NCBI GenBank assembly: GCA_963682175.1
Contig: OY821772.1
Coordinates: 57,310,925-57,374,924, forward strand
DNA: 64,000 bases
Direction of reading: 5' to 3'
Source: Triglochin maritima
Lineage: Eukaryota > Streptophyta > Magnoliopsida > Alismatales > Juncaginaceae
The notes under the pieces are model-generated. The model saw nothing but the letters and a program-made list of their open reading frames with translations. It was not told the origin of the DNA and did no database searches. Both the position numbers and the translations under genes were made by a program. The number at the start of each line of letters is the position of its first letter. The stretch's first letter is position 1. Shown in pieces: positions 12,106-24,121 of the stretch.

Positions 12106-14061
12106 ACCCTTCTGTTGATGGAGTTTGACATTGAATATGTTCCGAGGAAGGCAGTGAAAGGACAAGCTTTAGCGGACTTTCTTGCGGCTCACCCTTTGTC
12201 TAGCGATTCCCCATTGGCAACAGATCTCCCGGATGAAGAAATAATGACTGTCAGAGCTAACAAAGAAGCTTGCTGGGAACTCTACTTTGATGGGGCTTGC
12301 CGTACTGAGATCACCGTTGATGGTCCGACGATTCGAGCTGGGGCAGGGATCGTGTTCTTCACTCCACAACGCGGTATAATTCATTTTTCGTGCGCACTTG
12401 TCGATGAGAAGTCCAACAACGAAGCCGAATAGGAAGCTCTAATAGTTGGATTAGAAATGGCCCTCGATATGAACATCAAAACTCTTGAAGCATATGGTGA
12501 TTCTCTACTTGTTGTTCGACAAGTTAACGGCGTATATGAAGTTCGAAAAGAAGAGCTGATACAATATCACGATGTGGCACTTCGTCTGATTCGAAAGTTC
12601 GATAGTTTGAAGATATCACACGTTCCAAGAAGCAATAACTCTCATGCGGATGCCCTTGCAAAGTTAGCGACTAGTCTGACCCTTCCACCCCAAGGAGAAA
12701 TGGAAGTTGTTATAAAAGATCGTCGTCTTCTTCCAAGTATAGCGACGCTACGTGAAGACGAAGCGATAGAAGAAGTCAGCATTGTAAATGATGAACGAGA
12801 TGATGATTGGAGACAAGTGTTTGTGGACTTCTTTAAGCATGGTCAACAACCTGTTAATAGAGCCGATCGAATGGAACTCAAAAGGCGGATTCCATCATTC
12901 GTGTTTGAAAATGACACACTTTATAGATTAGCGCCCGGTAACCACAACTCTGTGTATCTTCGATGTCTTTCAAAGGACGAAGCACGAAAGATTCTTCAGG
13001 AAATTCATTCAGGGGAATGTGGCGGCCATCAAGCAGGACCAAAAATGCGACATCGAATTAAACTTATGGGCTATTATTGGCCCACTATGACTCAAGATTG
13101 CTTAGAGTATGCAAAGAAATGTGTCAAATGCCAAGAACATGGTAATCTATCTCACAGGCCGCCCTCAAAACTTCATCCAACAATTGCATCTTGGCCATTT
13201 ACGGAGTGGGGAACAGATGTTGTTGGACCCTTCACTCCTACATCTCGGGGTTACAAATTCATACTAGCTGCAACAGATTACTTCTCTAGATGGGCAGAAT
13301 TGGTTCCTCTTCGTGAAGTCACAGCTGATGCGGTCGTGAAGTTCTTCACCAACAATATTGTTCATCGATTTGGAGTCCCAAATAGAGTCCAATCCGATAA
13401 TGGAACCAACTTCAAAAGTCAAAAAGTATATCGCTTTGCTAATAAATATAGTATTAATTGGAATTATTCCACTATATATAACCCTTCTGCAAATGGGTTG
13501 GCGGAAGCCTTCAACAAAACTCTTTGTTCTATAATTGCTAAAACTGTAGAATCAAATAAGCGGGATTGGCATGACCGTATGCATGAAGCACTCTGGGCCT
13601 ACCGAACCACCTACAAAACTCCAACTGGTTGTACACCGTATTCCTTAGTATATGGGGCAGAAGCTGTATTACCATTAGAAATTGAAATACCATCCCTCCG
13701 TGTGGCGTTAATGACTGACTTGACTAACGACCTTAACATCAAGATAAGGCTCGAGGAATTGTTAGATGCCGATGAACGGAGACTTAAAGCACAACAAAGC
13801 CTTGAGCTATATCGAGCACGAATGCAAAGAGCTTTTGATAAGAAGGTTCGCCCCCGAGCATTCAAGAAAGGTCAACTTGTTTGGGTAATGTCCAAAGATT
13901 GCATGGCTCAGGGTTACGGAAAGAAATTAGACCCAAAATGGAAAGGTCCATATATTGTCGAACTAGCATATGACAATGGGGCATATCTCTTAACCGATCA
14001 TGAGGGGAAACGGCCATACCCCCCACTAAATGGAAAATTCCTCAAACCGTATTATTCATAA
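12106..14061 (+). pseudogene. Retrotransposon polyprotein: archaeal-type RNase H and integrase
   Basis: Same frame as the upstream gag-pol, cut by a second in-frame stop at 12430-12432. The archaeal-type RNase H, specific to the Tat lineage, begins with FDGAC (Asp codon at 12289) and continues through GDS and HADALA. The integrase has a HHCC zinc-binding region (about 13000-13135) and a D,D-35-E core with Asp codons at 13216 and 13396 and a Glu codon at 13504. The frame from 12457 to the TAA at 14059-14061 is open for 534 codons. With both stops the polyprotein would lack an unbroken second RNase H and integrase, so this copy is probably not autonomous. Confidence 0.9.
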
Positions 14062-14326
14062 AAGTATAAAAAAAAAGGTTTAAAAAAAAAATGAGACCCC
14101 AACGGACTTGGCGAAAACCCTAAAGGGTGCTAAGGGTAAAAAAAAATAAAAATAAAACTCGATTGTCGGTAACAGGCAAAATTGGGTTCCCCTCTACAAG
14201 AAAACCCAAAAGAGCTTGTAAAAAAAAAAAAAGTGGGGGTCAATTGTGACGAAAACCCAAAAAGGCGGTGCAATTGATAACAAATATACGTTGATAAAAT
14301 ATATAAAAAAAAGAGATGCAAACAAC
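14062..14326 (+). other. Start of the untranslated 3' tail of the retrotransposon
   Basis: No coding potential. The segment has A runs and short blocks such as GGCGAAAACCCTAAAGGG and GAAAACCCAAAAAGGCGG, a kind of sequence often found after integrase in Tat elements. Confidence 0.5.
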
Positions 14327-17170
14327 TTTAATAATAAGAGAGGATGCACGCCAAGCTAGATCTTGGGTTCCCTCTCTCTCGTTGTTAGAGGAGCTTTGTA
14401 ACAAACAAACAAATTAAAAAAAAATCCTGTCCTCCTGAATAAGAGGTGAAACTTTTCAATATACCTCCTGAATAATGAGGATAAACTTATTCAAATATAT
14501 TCAATCTCGTGAGTAACGAGGATAATCTTACTCATATCTTTCAACCTCCTGAATAATGAGGATAAACTTATTCAAACATATTCAATCTCGTGAGTAACGA
14601 GAATAGAGTTACTCACATACATTTCAATCTCCTGAATAATGAGGATAAACTTATTCAAATATATTCAACCTCGTGAGTAACGAGGATAAACATACTCAAA
14701 TATTTCAACCTCCTGAATAATGAGGATAAACTTATTCAAATATATTCAACCTCGTGAGTAATGAGGATAAACATACTCATATATTTAATCCTCCTGAATA
14801 AGAGGTGAAACTTTTCAATACACCTCCCGAATAAGAGGTAAAACTTTTCGATAGAAATGTTCTACAAATCTATGAAGTACATCTGAGATTTGTAAGAACA
14901 ATAATAATATAAAACTTTCGCTAACGATGGAACGTCCCTCGGGTCACTCTCCCACATATGAGAGTTCTTGAGGCGAAAGGGGTTATCAAAGTTCTACAAA
15001 TCTATGAAGCATATCTGAGATTTGTAAGAACTTTCCAACCTTGTTGGGTGACATCCATATGAAGAGCGAGCATCCGGTACGATTTCAAAGATGAGATCCT
15101 TACTGTGGCTCCACAGCTGATGGTTGTCATGATGTAAAAAATCATGTCCTCCTGAATAACGAGGCTAAACTTATTCATATATACATACATAGCCCAATCT
15201 CTTTTGTAGCCATAATAAGTCTACACACATATCACCATCCTCCTAATAACGAGGCTAAACTTATTCATACATACATATATGTCCTAATCTCACGAGTAGC
15301 AATAATAAGTCTACTCACATATACCGTCATCACCCTAAATATCAAGTAAAAGGGTTGGCCACATTTGTTCCACAAATTTTACAAAACCATATAAAATTTG
15401 TATAAAAAATATATATGTCAATAAAATATATAATAAAAAAAAGAAGTGCAAACAACTCTAATAATAAGAGAGGATGCACGCCAAGCTAGATCTTGGGTTC
15501 CCTCTCTCTCGTTGTTAGAGGAGTTTTGTAACAAACAAATAAACAAACAAACAAAAAATCAAATAAAAAAAAAACCTCTTGGGCGACGAGGCTAAATTTA
15601 TATGTATGCCCTAATCCTCGAGTAGCAATAATAAGTTTACTCATATATTTTATCCTCCTGGGTAACGAGGCCAAACTTATCCATATATCCAAATCGTCTG
15701 AGTAGTAATCATAAGGCTACTTTCTGAATATATTCAACCTCGTGAGTAGCGAGGATAAACTTACTCATACGACAAAATCCTGAATAATAAGGATAAACTT
15801 ATTCAAACACATTTCATCTCATGAAAGACAAGAATAAATTTACTCATACACTTCAACCTCTGAATCAAGTGGAGAAATTTATTCAGCACACTTCTCATAT
15901 ATATAAAAGAGTGCAAACAAATTTAATAATAAGGGAGGATGCACGCCAAGCTCGATCTTGGGTTCCCTCTCTCTTGTCATTAGAGGAGTTTGCAAATATA
16001 TATATATATACACACACATATAATCAGATCAACGACAAAAAAAAAAGTTCTACAAATCTATGAAGTACATCTGAGATTTGTAAGAACAATACCAATATAA
16101 AACTTTCGCTGACGATGGAACGTCCCTCGGGTCACTCTCTCACATATGAGAGTTCTTGAGGCGAAAGGGGTTATCAAAGCTCTACATATCTATGAAGCAT
16201 ATCTGAGATTTGTAAGAACTTTCCAACTTTGTTGGGTGACATCCATATGAAGAGCGAGCATCCGGTACGATTTCAAAGATGAGATCCTTACTGTGGCTCC
16301 ACAGCTGATGGTTGTCATGATGTAAAACAATCCTGTCCTCCTGGGTAACGAGGCTAAACTTATCCATGCGTGTTCTAATGTTCTGAGTAGTAACATAAGT
16401 CTACTCACCTCATATATTGTCCTCCCGAATAATGAGGCCAAACCTATTCATATATACAAATATATTATAATCTCATGGGTAGCGATGATAAGTCTGCTCA
16501 CATATATCGGTGTTGCTCCAAATATTAGGTGAAGGTGTTCGCTACATTGGTTCTACAAATTTACAGATCATGTAAAATATTTGTAAAAAACAAAATAGAA
16601 ACAAAAAAAATGCAAAAAAAAGGGATATGCAAACAACTCTAATAGTAAGAGAGGATGCACGCCAAGCAGGATCTTGGGTTCCCTCTCTCTTGTTGTTAGA
16701 GGAATTTTGTAAAAAAATAAATATATAAACAAACAAAAATAACAATCAAATCAACAAAGTTCTCCCGAATAACGAGGCTACACTTATTCGTATACACATA
16801 TATATCTTCATCTCATAAGTGACAATGATAAGTCTACCCACATATATCACCATCCTTCCGGCTAACTAGGCTAAACTTATCCATATATCCTAATTGTCCG
16901 AGTAGTAATCATAAGTCTACTTGCCAAATATATTCAACCTCGTGAGTAACGAGGATAAACTTACTCATATAACAAAATCCTCCTGTATAATAAGGATAAA
17001 ATTATTCAAATATATTCAATCTCGCGAGTAACGAGGATAATTTACTCAAATATTTCAACTTCTTGAATAATGAGGATAAACTTAGTCAAATATATTCAAT
17101 CTCATGAGTAACGAGGATAAATTTACTCATATATTTCAACCTCCTGAATAGGAGTTAAAACTTTTCAATA
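14327..17170 (+). repeat. Array of structured repeats in the retrotransposon 3' tail
   Basis: Three modules alternate. (1) Pseudoknot-like units CCTC-loop-GAGG-NTAAAC-anti-loop, densest at 14431-14850, with loop/anti-loop pairs GAATAA/TTATTC, GAGTAA/TTACTC and GGGTAA/TTATCC. (2) A stem-loop with AGAGAGGATGCACG, CCAAG, CTTGG, CCCTCTCT at about 14327, 15456, 15921 and 16637. (3) A hairpin built on TTCTACAAATCT and AGATTTGTAAGAA at 14859, 14991, 16047 and, more diverged, 16178. A block of about 290 bp containing module 3 and a CTTTCGC/GCGAAAG stem is present twice (about 14858-15140 and 16046-16328). Modules 1 and 2 also occur in the LTRs. Confidence 0.8.
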
Positions 17171-17555
17171 GAAATATTCTACAAATTTATGAAGAGTATT
17201 TGAGATTTATGAGAACATCTAAGTCAGGAGTCAACAACCATATCAAATGCGAGTATCCAGTAAGATTCAAGATAAAAGAATCTTTATTGTAAACTCTACT
17301 ATTGTTGATGCTCCGACGTCAAATGTCCCACTGGTGTGAGTGTATACTTTTCTACATATTAGCATATCGATATGTAGTAAAATATGACTCATATGAGAGA
17401 GAAAAACCATTAATCTCATATACATAAGTTGAAAGACCTATTCCAAACCGTCCATGCTTCGACATCAATAGTCTAGGACGTGCACAACATAAAGCGTGTA
17501 CTCCTAATATATTTTCTCAAGAAGTTATGATTCACCATATTCATCACATCTTCTT

Positions 17556-17567
17556 GAGGGGGCAAAC
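17556..17567 (+). other. Polypurine tract
   Basis: GAGGGGGCAAAC lies directly before the 3' LTR (TGTTGACAC at 17568), the position of the plus-strand primer. Confidence 0.75.
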
Positions 17568-20500
17568 TGTTGACACAAAAAAAATCTCCAATCAAAATAA
17601 AATTTTCAACGATCGTCGACCAATTGTCATCCCAGCTTAGTGGAAACATATGCAATTTGAAACTCTATTGAGATGAAGACTAAGCAATTAAATCGAAATG
17701 AAAATTAAGGAATTATCAATCTCTTGATCTATATTTATTAGATTGGACATGAAAATAGTCAAAACATGAAGAGATGTAGAATATCACAAGATGAAAGGGT
17801 GAAAATAAAATTTCGCCACTAAATAAATAAATCCAACAAAATTGTTGAGTTTAAGCCTACACGTAATATGAAGTATGGATTATTATTTTATATTTCAAAA
17901 AAAAGGGGAGTGAGACGAAGGTCATGTACGTTCGTGCGTGCCACACCATCTCCACCTCAACCATTACATTCCCCACGATCATACCCATGGTTTTGTCCAC
18001 CATCACAAATTTCTCCTTTCTCGTGCCCTCTTCAATTCATAATCCCTATATGCGTACTATAGAACTAACAATTAAATACCATGAAGTTAAGCATGAATCA
18101 AACTTCATTATGTAAAATAATTGGCTGAAATGCAGCATGCTGTGTTGAATGGGCACGTGTAGGTTTCCATGCATAAATATTTGAAAGACTAAAGTCCTCA
18201 ATTATCTCTCCATTATTATACATAAATAAACATGGGAGGATACGGTTAACAATATATGAACGTGACATGTGAAGACGTGTTCATACGGGAGTCTCTTATC
18301 CCTCTCCATATCAAACTCAAACCAACCACCATGCCAGAACCGTTCCACACGACCATGCCATGATTTCATACACGTAGACAACTCCTCCATTCCCTCTCTT
18401 CCTCTATAAAAACCCATCGAAATCTCTCTAAACAGGGACATACGTACCAAAGTGAGAAGAGTTTATTTGTTGTTGGACAAAAGAAGATCAACATCCTCCC
18501 AACAAGCAACAGACGCCGGTTTCATCCAACGCCGGTTCCAACTCCACGGCGGTGCCGATTCCATCAATCCCAACAACAACAACTCCGGCAAGTGCAAATT
18601 CCGGCGAATATTTTCTGTAATAATAATAATAATTAAACTAAATGTGCACGGGTGGCCACACCCTTGGGGATCCGTACCCATCCGTGTACTTAACGACCGT
18701 TCCGGCCTCCTCCTTTTAAGGAATCGAACCCGGACGGTCGCCCGTTTAGCCAAACGGCCACCTCCCTTGCTAAATACAAAAAGTGTACAACACTATATAA
18801 TAAAGTTGGATTCACTACCCTTCACCTAAGTGCTTAGGTTTTATTGAGGTGGTGGACCAACCAAATTTAACATGGTATCAGAGCGGGTCGATTGACCTGT
18901 GGGGGCTCACTCCAACCTATATTGTTCACGCGTAGACACGGAGAAAATTATCCCGGTCACGCGTGCGGGGGAGTGTTGAGAAAATAATCCCACATTGCTA
19001 AATACAAAAAGTGTACAACACTATATAATAAAGTTGGATTCACTACCCTTCACCTAAGTGCTTAGGTTTTGTTGAGATGGTGGACCAACCAAATTTAACA
19101 GTAGACAACTCCTCCATTCCCTCTCTTCCTCTATAAAAACCCATCGAAATCTCTCTAAACAGGGACATACGTACCAAAGTGAGAAGAGTTTATTTGTTGT
19201 TGGACAAAAGAAGATCAACATCCTCCCAACAAGCAACAGACGCCGGTTTCATCCAACGCCGGTTCCAACTCCACGGCGGTGCCGATTCCATCAATCCCAA
19301 CAACAACAACTCCGGCAAGTGCAAATTCCGGCGAATATTTTCTGTAATAATAATAATAATTAAACTAAATGTGCACGGGTGGCCACACCCTTGGGGATCC
19401 GTACCCATCCGTGTACTTAACGACCGTTCCGGCCTCCTCCTTTTAAGGAATCGAACCCGGACGGTCGCCCGTTTAGCCAAACGGCCACCTCCCTTGGGGA
19501 ATCGTACCCGTTTGGCTTGGGAAAAATACGTCATTCCGGCCTCTTCCTTTTTGAAGGATCGAACCCGGTTTGATCGACTATAATTTGACAAAAAAAAAAG
19601 GGACGCCGGAAGGCTGCCGAAATTTAGCCAGAAAATGACAAATACTCGAACCAAATAAATACAACGGTTCTAAGTTTGATACAAAATAATAATAATAATA
19701 ACAACCAAAACAACATTGAATTGGCTTATAAATGAAAATTTCGGATCAACATACATGATTGGTCACCGTCGCAATATCATATGAGCGTTAAATAAGAGAA
19801 ATTAAATGATCCAAACCGGGGTCAAAACTCTGTGCACGCCAGCGACGTGAATATTAATGGGGTAAAACAACAGAAATCCAATGTTGAAACTTACAATTAT
19901 TTGGATCCGGTTCACTGGAAAACTTGGACGACCAAAAGAAGTATACGTACTGTAATCTTAATTGGCATTAGAACAACGATTATACTGAAACAATTCAATT
20001 AATGAATTGATCTGGACTCAAATCCAAAAGCTTCAACAGACACGAATTGAAGCACCACTTAGAAATCAACAGCTTGGCTTCTTAAAATCCAAGCACCATT
20101 CTGGTCGTTAATGACATTAAGTTAATTAAAAAGAACAATTATATTTTCATCATATGTGGATTTCATCCTTCTGTTAAAAGGTGAATTCTTTTGCGTCCTA
20201 AATAGCTTTCAGACTAGGAACGCATCCAGATCAGGATCGGAGATTAAATGAACTCTAGTAATGTGGTAATGTGTTGAAAAGATTATCGTGTCGAGATCTG
20301 ATAATGATTCGACTTCGATTTAAATCGTTATACCTCATTAAACATAAATTAATGACGAAGGTGTGAAGATAGTTACGGCTTCCAAATCCTAATCAATGAA
20401 TGCAAGATGTAAAAAACAAAAGAAAAAGAAAGAAAGAAACACGCACATGGTCTTCTTTATGTATATATGGATTCGGCATCAAAATAAAGAAAAGAGTCCA

Positions 20501-22172
20501 AAATATATTTATATCGATTTCATCTAGATTGGTCCGAACGTAATGTGCAAGTGATGTACTTACTTGGGTGGGATACCAAGATGAAACTTCTATATCGGTT
20601 ATGAATTATGTATAAACAATGTAATGTAATGTAATTTTCAAATCCATTATATCTTAATGTGCAAGTGATATGTGAATCCTCTCAAGGAAATGGATATATA
20701 AACCCATGCACCAACACTACGTGCATGACTACGAACACTTTAAGGGATTTTGTATGCTGACCCATAAATAAGTTGAAATCAGGAAAATAACTCCCAAGTA
20801 TGTGATGAAAGAAAAGAAGTCTACTGAGATGGACGAAATTGCAGAATAATCCAAGATGTGGAAAAATCTGTCAAATCAACTCCAATCCAGACAAATATCA
20901 AAGTGGTCCATCCAAATGAAAAAAATTACAAATCCACCACTAAACATGGATAAACTACAACAATACATAAGTTGTATCATTTGATATGCAAATTGACCTT
21001 GAAATCCAAATAGTCCCTTTAAATGGGCAAATTACAAATTCATCCCTAAATATGGATAAATTGCAAAATAAATCTTCAAAGTTGTAAAATATGTCAGCCA
21101 ACCTAAAAATTGAAAACAAATATAAAACCTAAATATTGACTGCTCTAATAATAAGAGAGGATGCACGTCAAGCTGGATCTTGGGTTCCCTCTCTCTTATC
21201 GTTGGAGTGATCAAAAAACTAAAATACGGACTACCTTAGTCGTAAGTGAGGATGCACGCCAAGCATGATCTTGGGTTCCCTCTCTCTTACGAACGATGGA
21301 GTCTTCATTTAACAAATCAAATGAACAAACCCAAATAACTTATAAATACATATACAATCCCTCTGGGTCATGAGGCTAAACTGTCCAAGACACTCAACAA
21401 ATTGAGTATATAAAATATTCTCCCAGTTATGAGATTAAACTAACTATTTGATGATATTTAAATATAAGAATCATCGGCAAAAATAACATACATATATACA
21501 AAATGTCCTCCAGGTTATGAGGCTAAACTGACCAAGATATGACGATATTGATACCAAAAGAATAATCGTCCAAACAACATACATATACATAAATCACCTC
21601 CTAGGTTATGAGTTTAAACTAACCGTTTGTACGATATTATTCTAATGTAAGAATTATCATTGACAAATCAAACATAAATCCCCTCCGGGTTACGAGGCTA
21701 AACTGACCAATATTGTGACAATATATCACAATAAAAAAAAGGGAGATCATTATCGAATCGATCAAAAGCACGAGTCGATAAATCCCCGTCCCTAATATAT
21801 CGAAATATAAGAATCCTATTAATAAAAATATATCTGAAATTGTTAATATAACAACAATTTTGGTTTATAGTTCGCAAAAGGGATGCTTATGTATTTTCCA
21901 TTTGTGCAATGCATAAATATGTCAACTCTTGTATTTCATATTTATTCCTTCAATTTAATGAAATGAAAGAAAATGTTGCACTTATTTACTTTCTGGCTAG
22001 TTATTCACACTTATTTAATTTCCTGTACAAATGAATGACATGAGTATGACACAATGAGGCATTCTTCTATAAGAAGTTGTAAGGTGCGGAATTCCATTAT
22101 GAATTCTTGAGAGGTCTTCGCAACACCAAAAATATATAAACACAAAGAGAACAAAAAACTCCACGTTAAACA
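17568..22172 (+). repeat. 3' LTR with TRIM and internal duplication
   Basis: 4,605 bp. It follows the 5' LTR up to position 18769 (equivalent to 2795), then has 331 bp of TRIM sequence, then resumes at 19101 at the equivalent of 2400. Thus 396 bp of LTR, including the TATA box, is present twice. The excess of 729 bp over the 5' LTR is exactly 331 + 396 + 2, the last 2 bp being a longer A run, so the LTRs otherwise have equal length. Confidence 0.92.
18767..19100 (+). mobile_element. TRIM retrotransposon, 5' LTR truncated
   Basis: The 3' LTR of the TRIM (18974-19100, 127 bp) starts TGTTGAGAAAATAATCCCAC and ends AATTTAACA. A second copy at 18767-18872 lacks the first 21 bp and differs at about 2 of 106 positions. 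Between them are a primer binding site, TGGTATCAGAGC (18873-18884, complementary to initiator methionine tRNA), about 80 bp of non-coding DNA and a purine tract GCGGGGGAG. A full copy would be about 355 bp with no coding capacity. The 5' junction falls on a shared TTG, with no target duplication there. Confidence 0.85.
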
Positions 22173-22177
22173 ACCGC

Positions 22178-24121
22178 AAATCTTGTCTTGTTCTGCAGGA
22201 ATAAGGACGAGCCGCTCTACGACATCCATGAATCCAGGCATATGCTCATTGAAAGCTACATTTCGATCCTGAGGTGGGACGGAGAAGAAGGTACCAAGGT
22301 TGAGTAAGAAACCAGCTGAGTGTAGCTAGGGCTGAGCATCGGTCCGGTCCGGTCCGGACCGGACCGGAAAAAAAATTCAGGTCCGGAACGGAAACCGGAC
22401 CGGACCGGAAAAAATTCGAAGGGTCGGACCGGTCCAAAAACCCGATTTTTTACCTTAAATTTAAAAAAATTGGACCGGACCGGATCCAAATTTTTTGTTT
22501 CGGTCCGGACCGGAACCCGGACTGGTTGGTTCCGGTCCGGTCCTTTCCAAAAACCCGGACCGGATCGGGTTATGCTCACCCCTAAGTGTAGCAGTGAGGA
22601 CATCATCTTCCCTGGACCCCACCTAGTGTCGATGAGGTCGATGACTTGCTTGTACAACATCGGGTTTCCGTCAAAGTTCCTCATGATTTGTTCTTTGGCT
22701 TTCTCCACTGCGTCATACAGATATCCCATCGGTTGTGAGGCCTCCAGTGCCTTCACGACGTTGGTCCAGAAACCACTTTGTCGAATGATCTCTGCAACTT
22801 CAGTAGAGATCTCCTTCTTTTTCTTGTTCTTTATCCAACTTGCATTAGGATCGTTGTACTCCGGGGAAACAACAAAGGCTCGGAGTCTGTCTTTCTTCAG
22901 AAACAACCTTTGCAAAGTTAGAAATGCGGTGACAAATCTCGTGACAGCAGGGCGTAGCAGGTTCCCTTCAATGGCAATTCACATCCTCTTCAACAACATG
23001 ACAGAGTTGTTGAAATGTTTGATGATCTTACGAGTTAAAGCAATAGTCTTCAAAAACAGTTTGTCAATATCCTCCAAGATGAGATCGATGCAATGCGCTG
23101 CAAAGGGAGTCCAAAACAATCTCCTTCTTTTTTGCTACAACTTCCTACCGTCAAGTATGTACGCGGCGGCGTTGTCGGTGACCACCTGAACAATATGTTC
23201 TTTGCTAATCTCGCCAACTACCTTGTCCATCAGCTTGTACAGGTAGTCTGTAGTGTAAGAGTGATCGGAAGCATCTACAGACCTCATGAACATGGTACAT
23301 GTTGGACAATTTACTAGAAAATTGATTATATTCCTACCGGACCTATCAGTCCAGCCATCTGTCATCAACGTGCACCCGTATGTTGCCCAATCTTGTATGT
23401 ACGACTCTAGTATACCTCTAGTGTAGTCAATTTCATGTTTAAGTCACGAGTCACTAACTTCATGATACGTCATAGGTTTAAGTCCGGGTCCGTAAGTACA
23501 AGTAGCGGATATTGCTTCCTTCCACTCAGGCGTCCTTACAATGTTGAATGATATACCACATCTATAGAAAAGCCTAGACTATTTTTGATTAATTGTTTTC
23601 CTATCTTCTTTTTTAAAGGTTCTTTCGATGGTTGTTTGTTGGACGCCGGAAATCACGTCCTTCCCACGTCCGCAAAATGGTCCCCACAAACATTGTTTTT
23701 GTCTTTTTCGACCAGGAACAGGGCGAGGACGGGAGGTTGGGGTCCGAGTAGAACCGGAACCCGACCCGGTTTCCAAATCAAATTCTATGTTTTCTCTGTC
23801 TACATAATCATCAAGACATACATTTTCGTTTTGTAATGTCCTACTGTTTCTAATCATGTATGCAGTTATGTTTTGTTTAACAGAGTCAGGAACTTTATCA
23901 CAAGGTCTAGCATTGCTACCGGGTGTGTGTGCAAGATGTTGTTTGTGACAGGCTATACCACCTCTAGTTTCCTTACCACATAACTCACAGACAATGCAGT
24001 TTTTATCATTAGCATTAATGTAATGAGCAGTATTCCAACCGGGGTCATTTGTACGGGTAGGTCTTAGGTCATCGTAACTCTCGTGATACATGGGAAGACT
24101 AGTGCCGGATACGTATGTCAT
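22178..24121 (-). pseudogene. hAT transposase, N-terminal and central part
   Basis: The likely start is at 24121. The first 180 residues include a BED-type zinc finger (CELCGKETRGGIACHKQHL). After a stop at about 23579 the same gene is readable through a DUF659-like region (LMTDGWTDRSGRNIINFLV, then VVTDNAAAY) and a central segment near 22600-22915 (FWTNVVKALEASQPMGYLYD, then IDTRWGPGKM). Several in-frame stops interrupt it. It is split again by the MITE at 22327-22584 and by the LTR retrotransposon at 22172. In hAT elements this protein binds the ends and catalyses cut-and-paste transposition in the nucleus. Confidence 0.85.
22327..22584. mobile_element. hAT-type MITE in the transposase gene
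   Basis: 258 bp with inverted ends TAGGGCTGAGCA and TGCTCACCCCTA and an 8-bp duplication AGTGTAGC on each side (22319-22326 and 22585-22592). The interior is packed with alternating CCGGTCC and GGACCGG motifs that give strong self-complementarity. It has no coding capacity. Confidence 0.9.

Larger units (their letters stand above)
1594..22172 (+). mobile_element. Tat/Ogre-like Ty3 (Gypsy) LTR retrotransposon
   Basis: A 20,579-bp element with long terminal repeats that start TGTTGACAC and end TTAAACA, flanked by the 5-bp duplication ACCGC (1589-1593 and 22173-22177). It has a primer binding site just inside the 5' LTR, one long gag-pol frame with a second, archaeal-type RNase H before the integrase, a purine tract (GAGGGGGCAAAC) before the 3' LTR, and about 3.5 kb of untranslated tail. 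The extra RNase H, LTRs of nearly 4 kb and an additional region in front of gag are hallmarks of the Tat lineage (Ogre/Retand type). The two LTRs have equal length apart from a 727-bp insertion in the 3' copy and a 2-bp difference in an A run, so the insertion is young. It sits inside the hAT transposase gene. Confidence 0.92.

Noticed and set aside
15000..15140. Hammerhead ribozyme, as carried by plant retrozymes
   Set aside because: CTGATGG occurs, but the required CTGANGA core and GAAA partner are not arranged with three stems anywhere in the tail.
14431..17170. CRISPR-like or simple minisatellite reading of the 3' tail repeats
   Set aside because: Spacing and sequence vary and changes are compensated between paired segments, which fits structured RNA units better than spacers or a plain tandem array.
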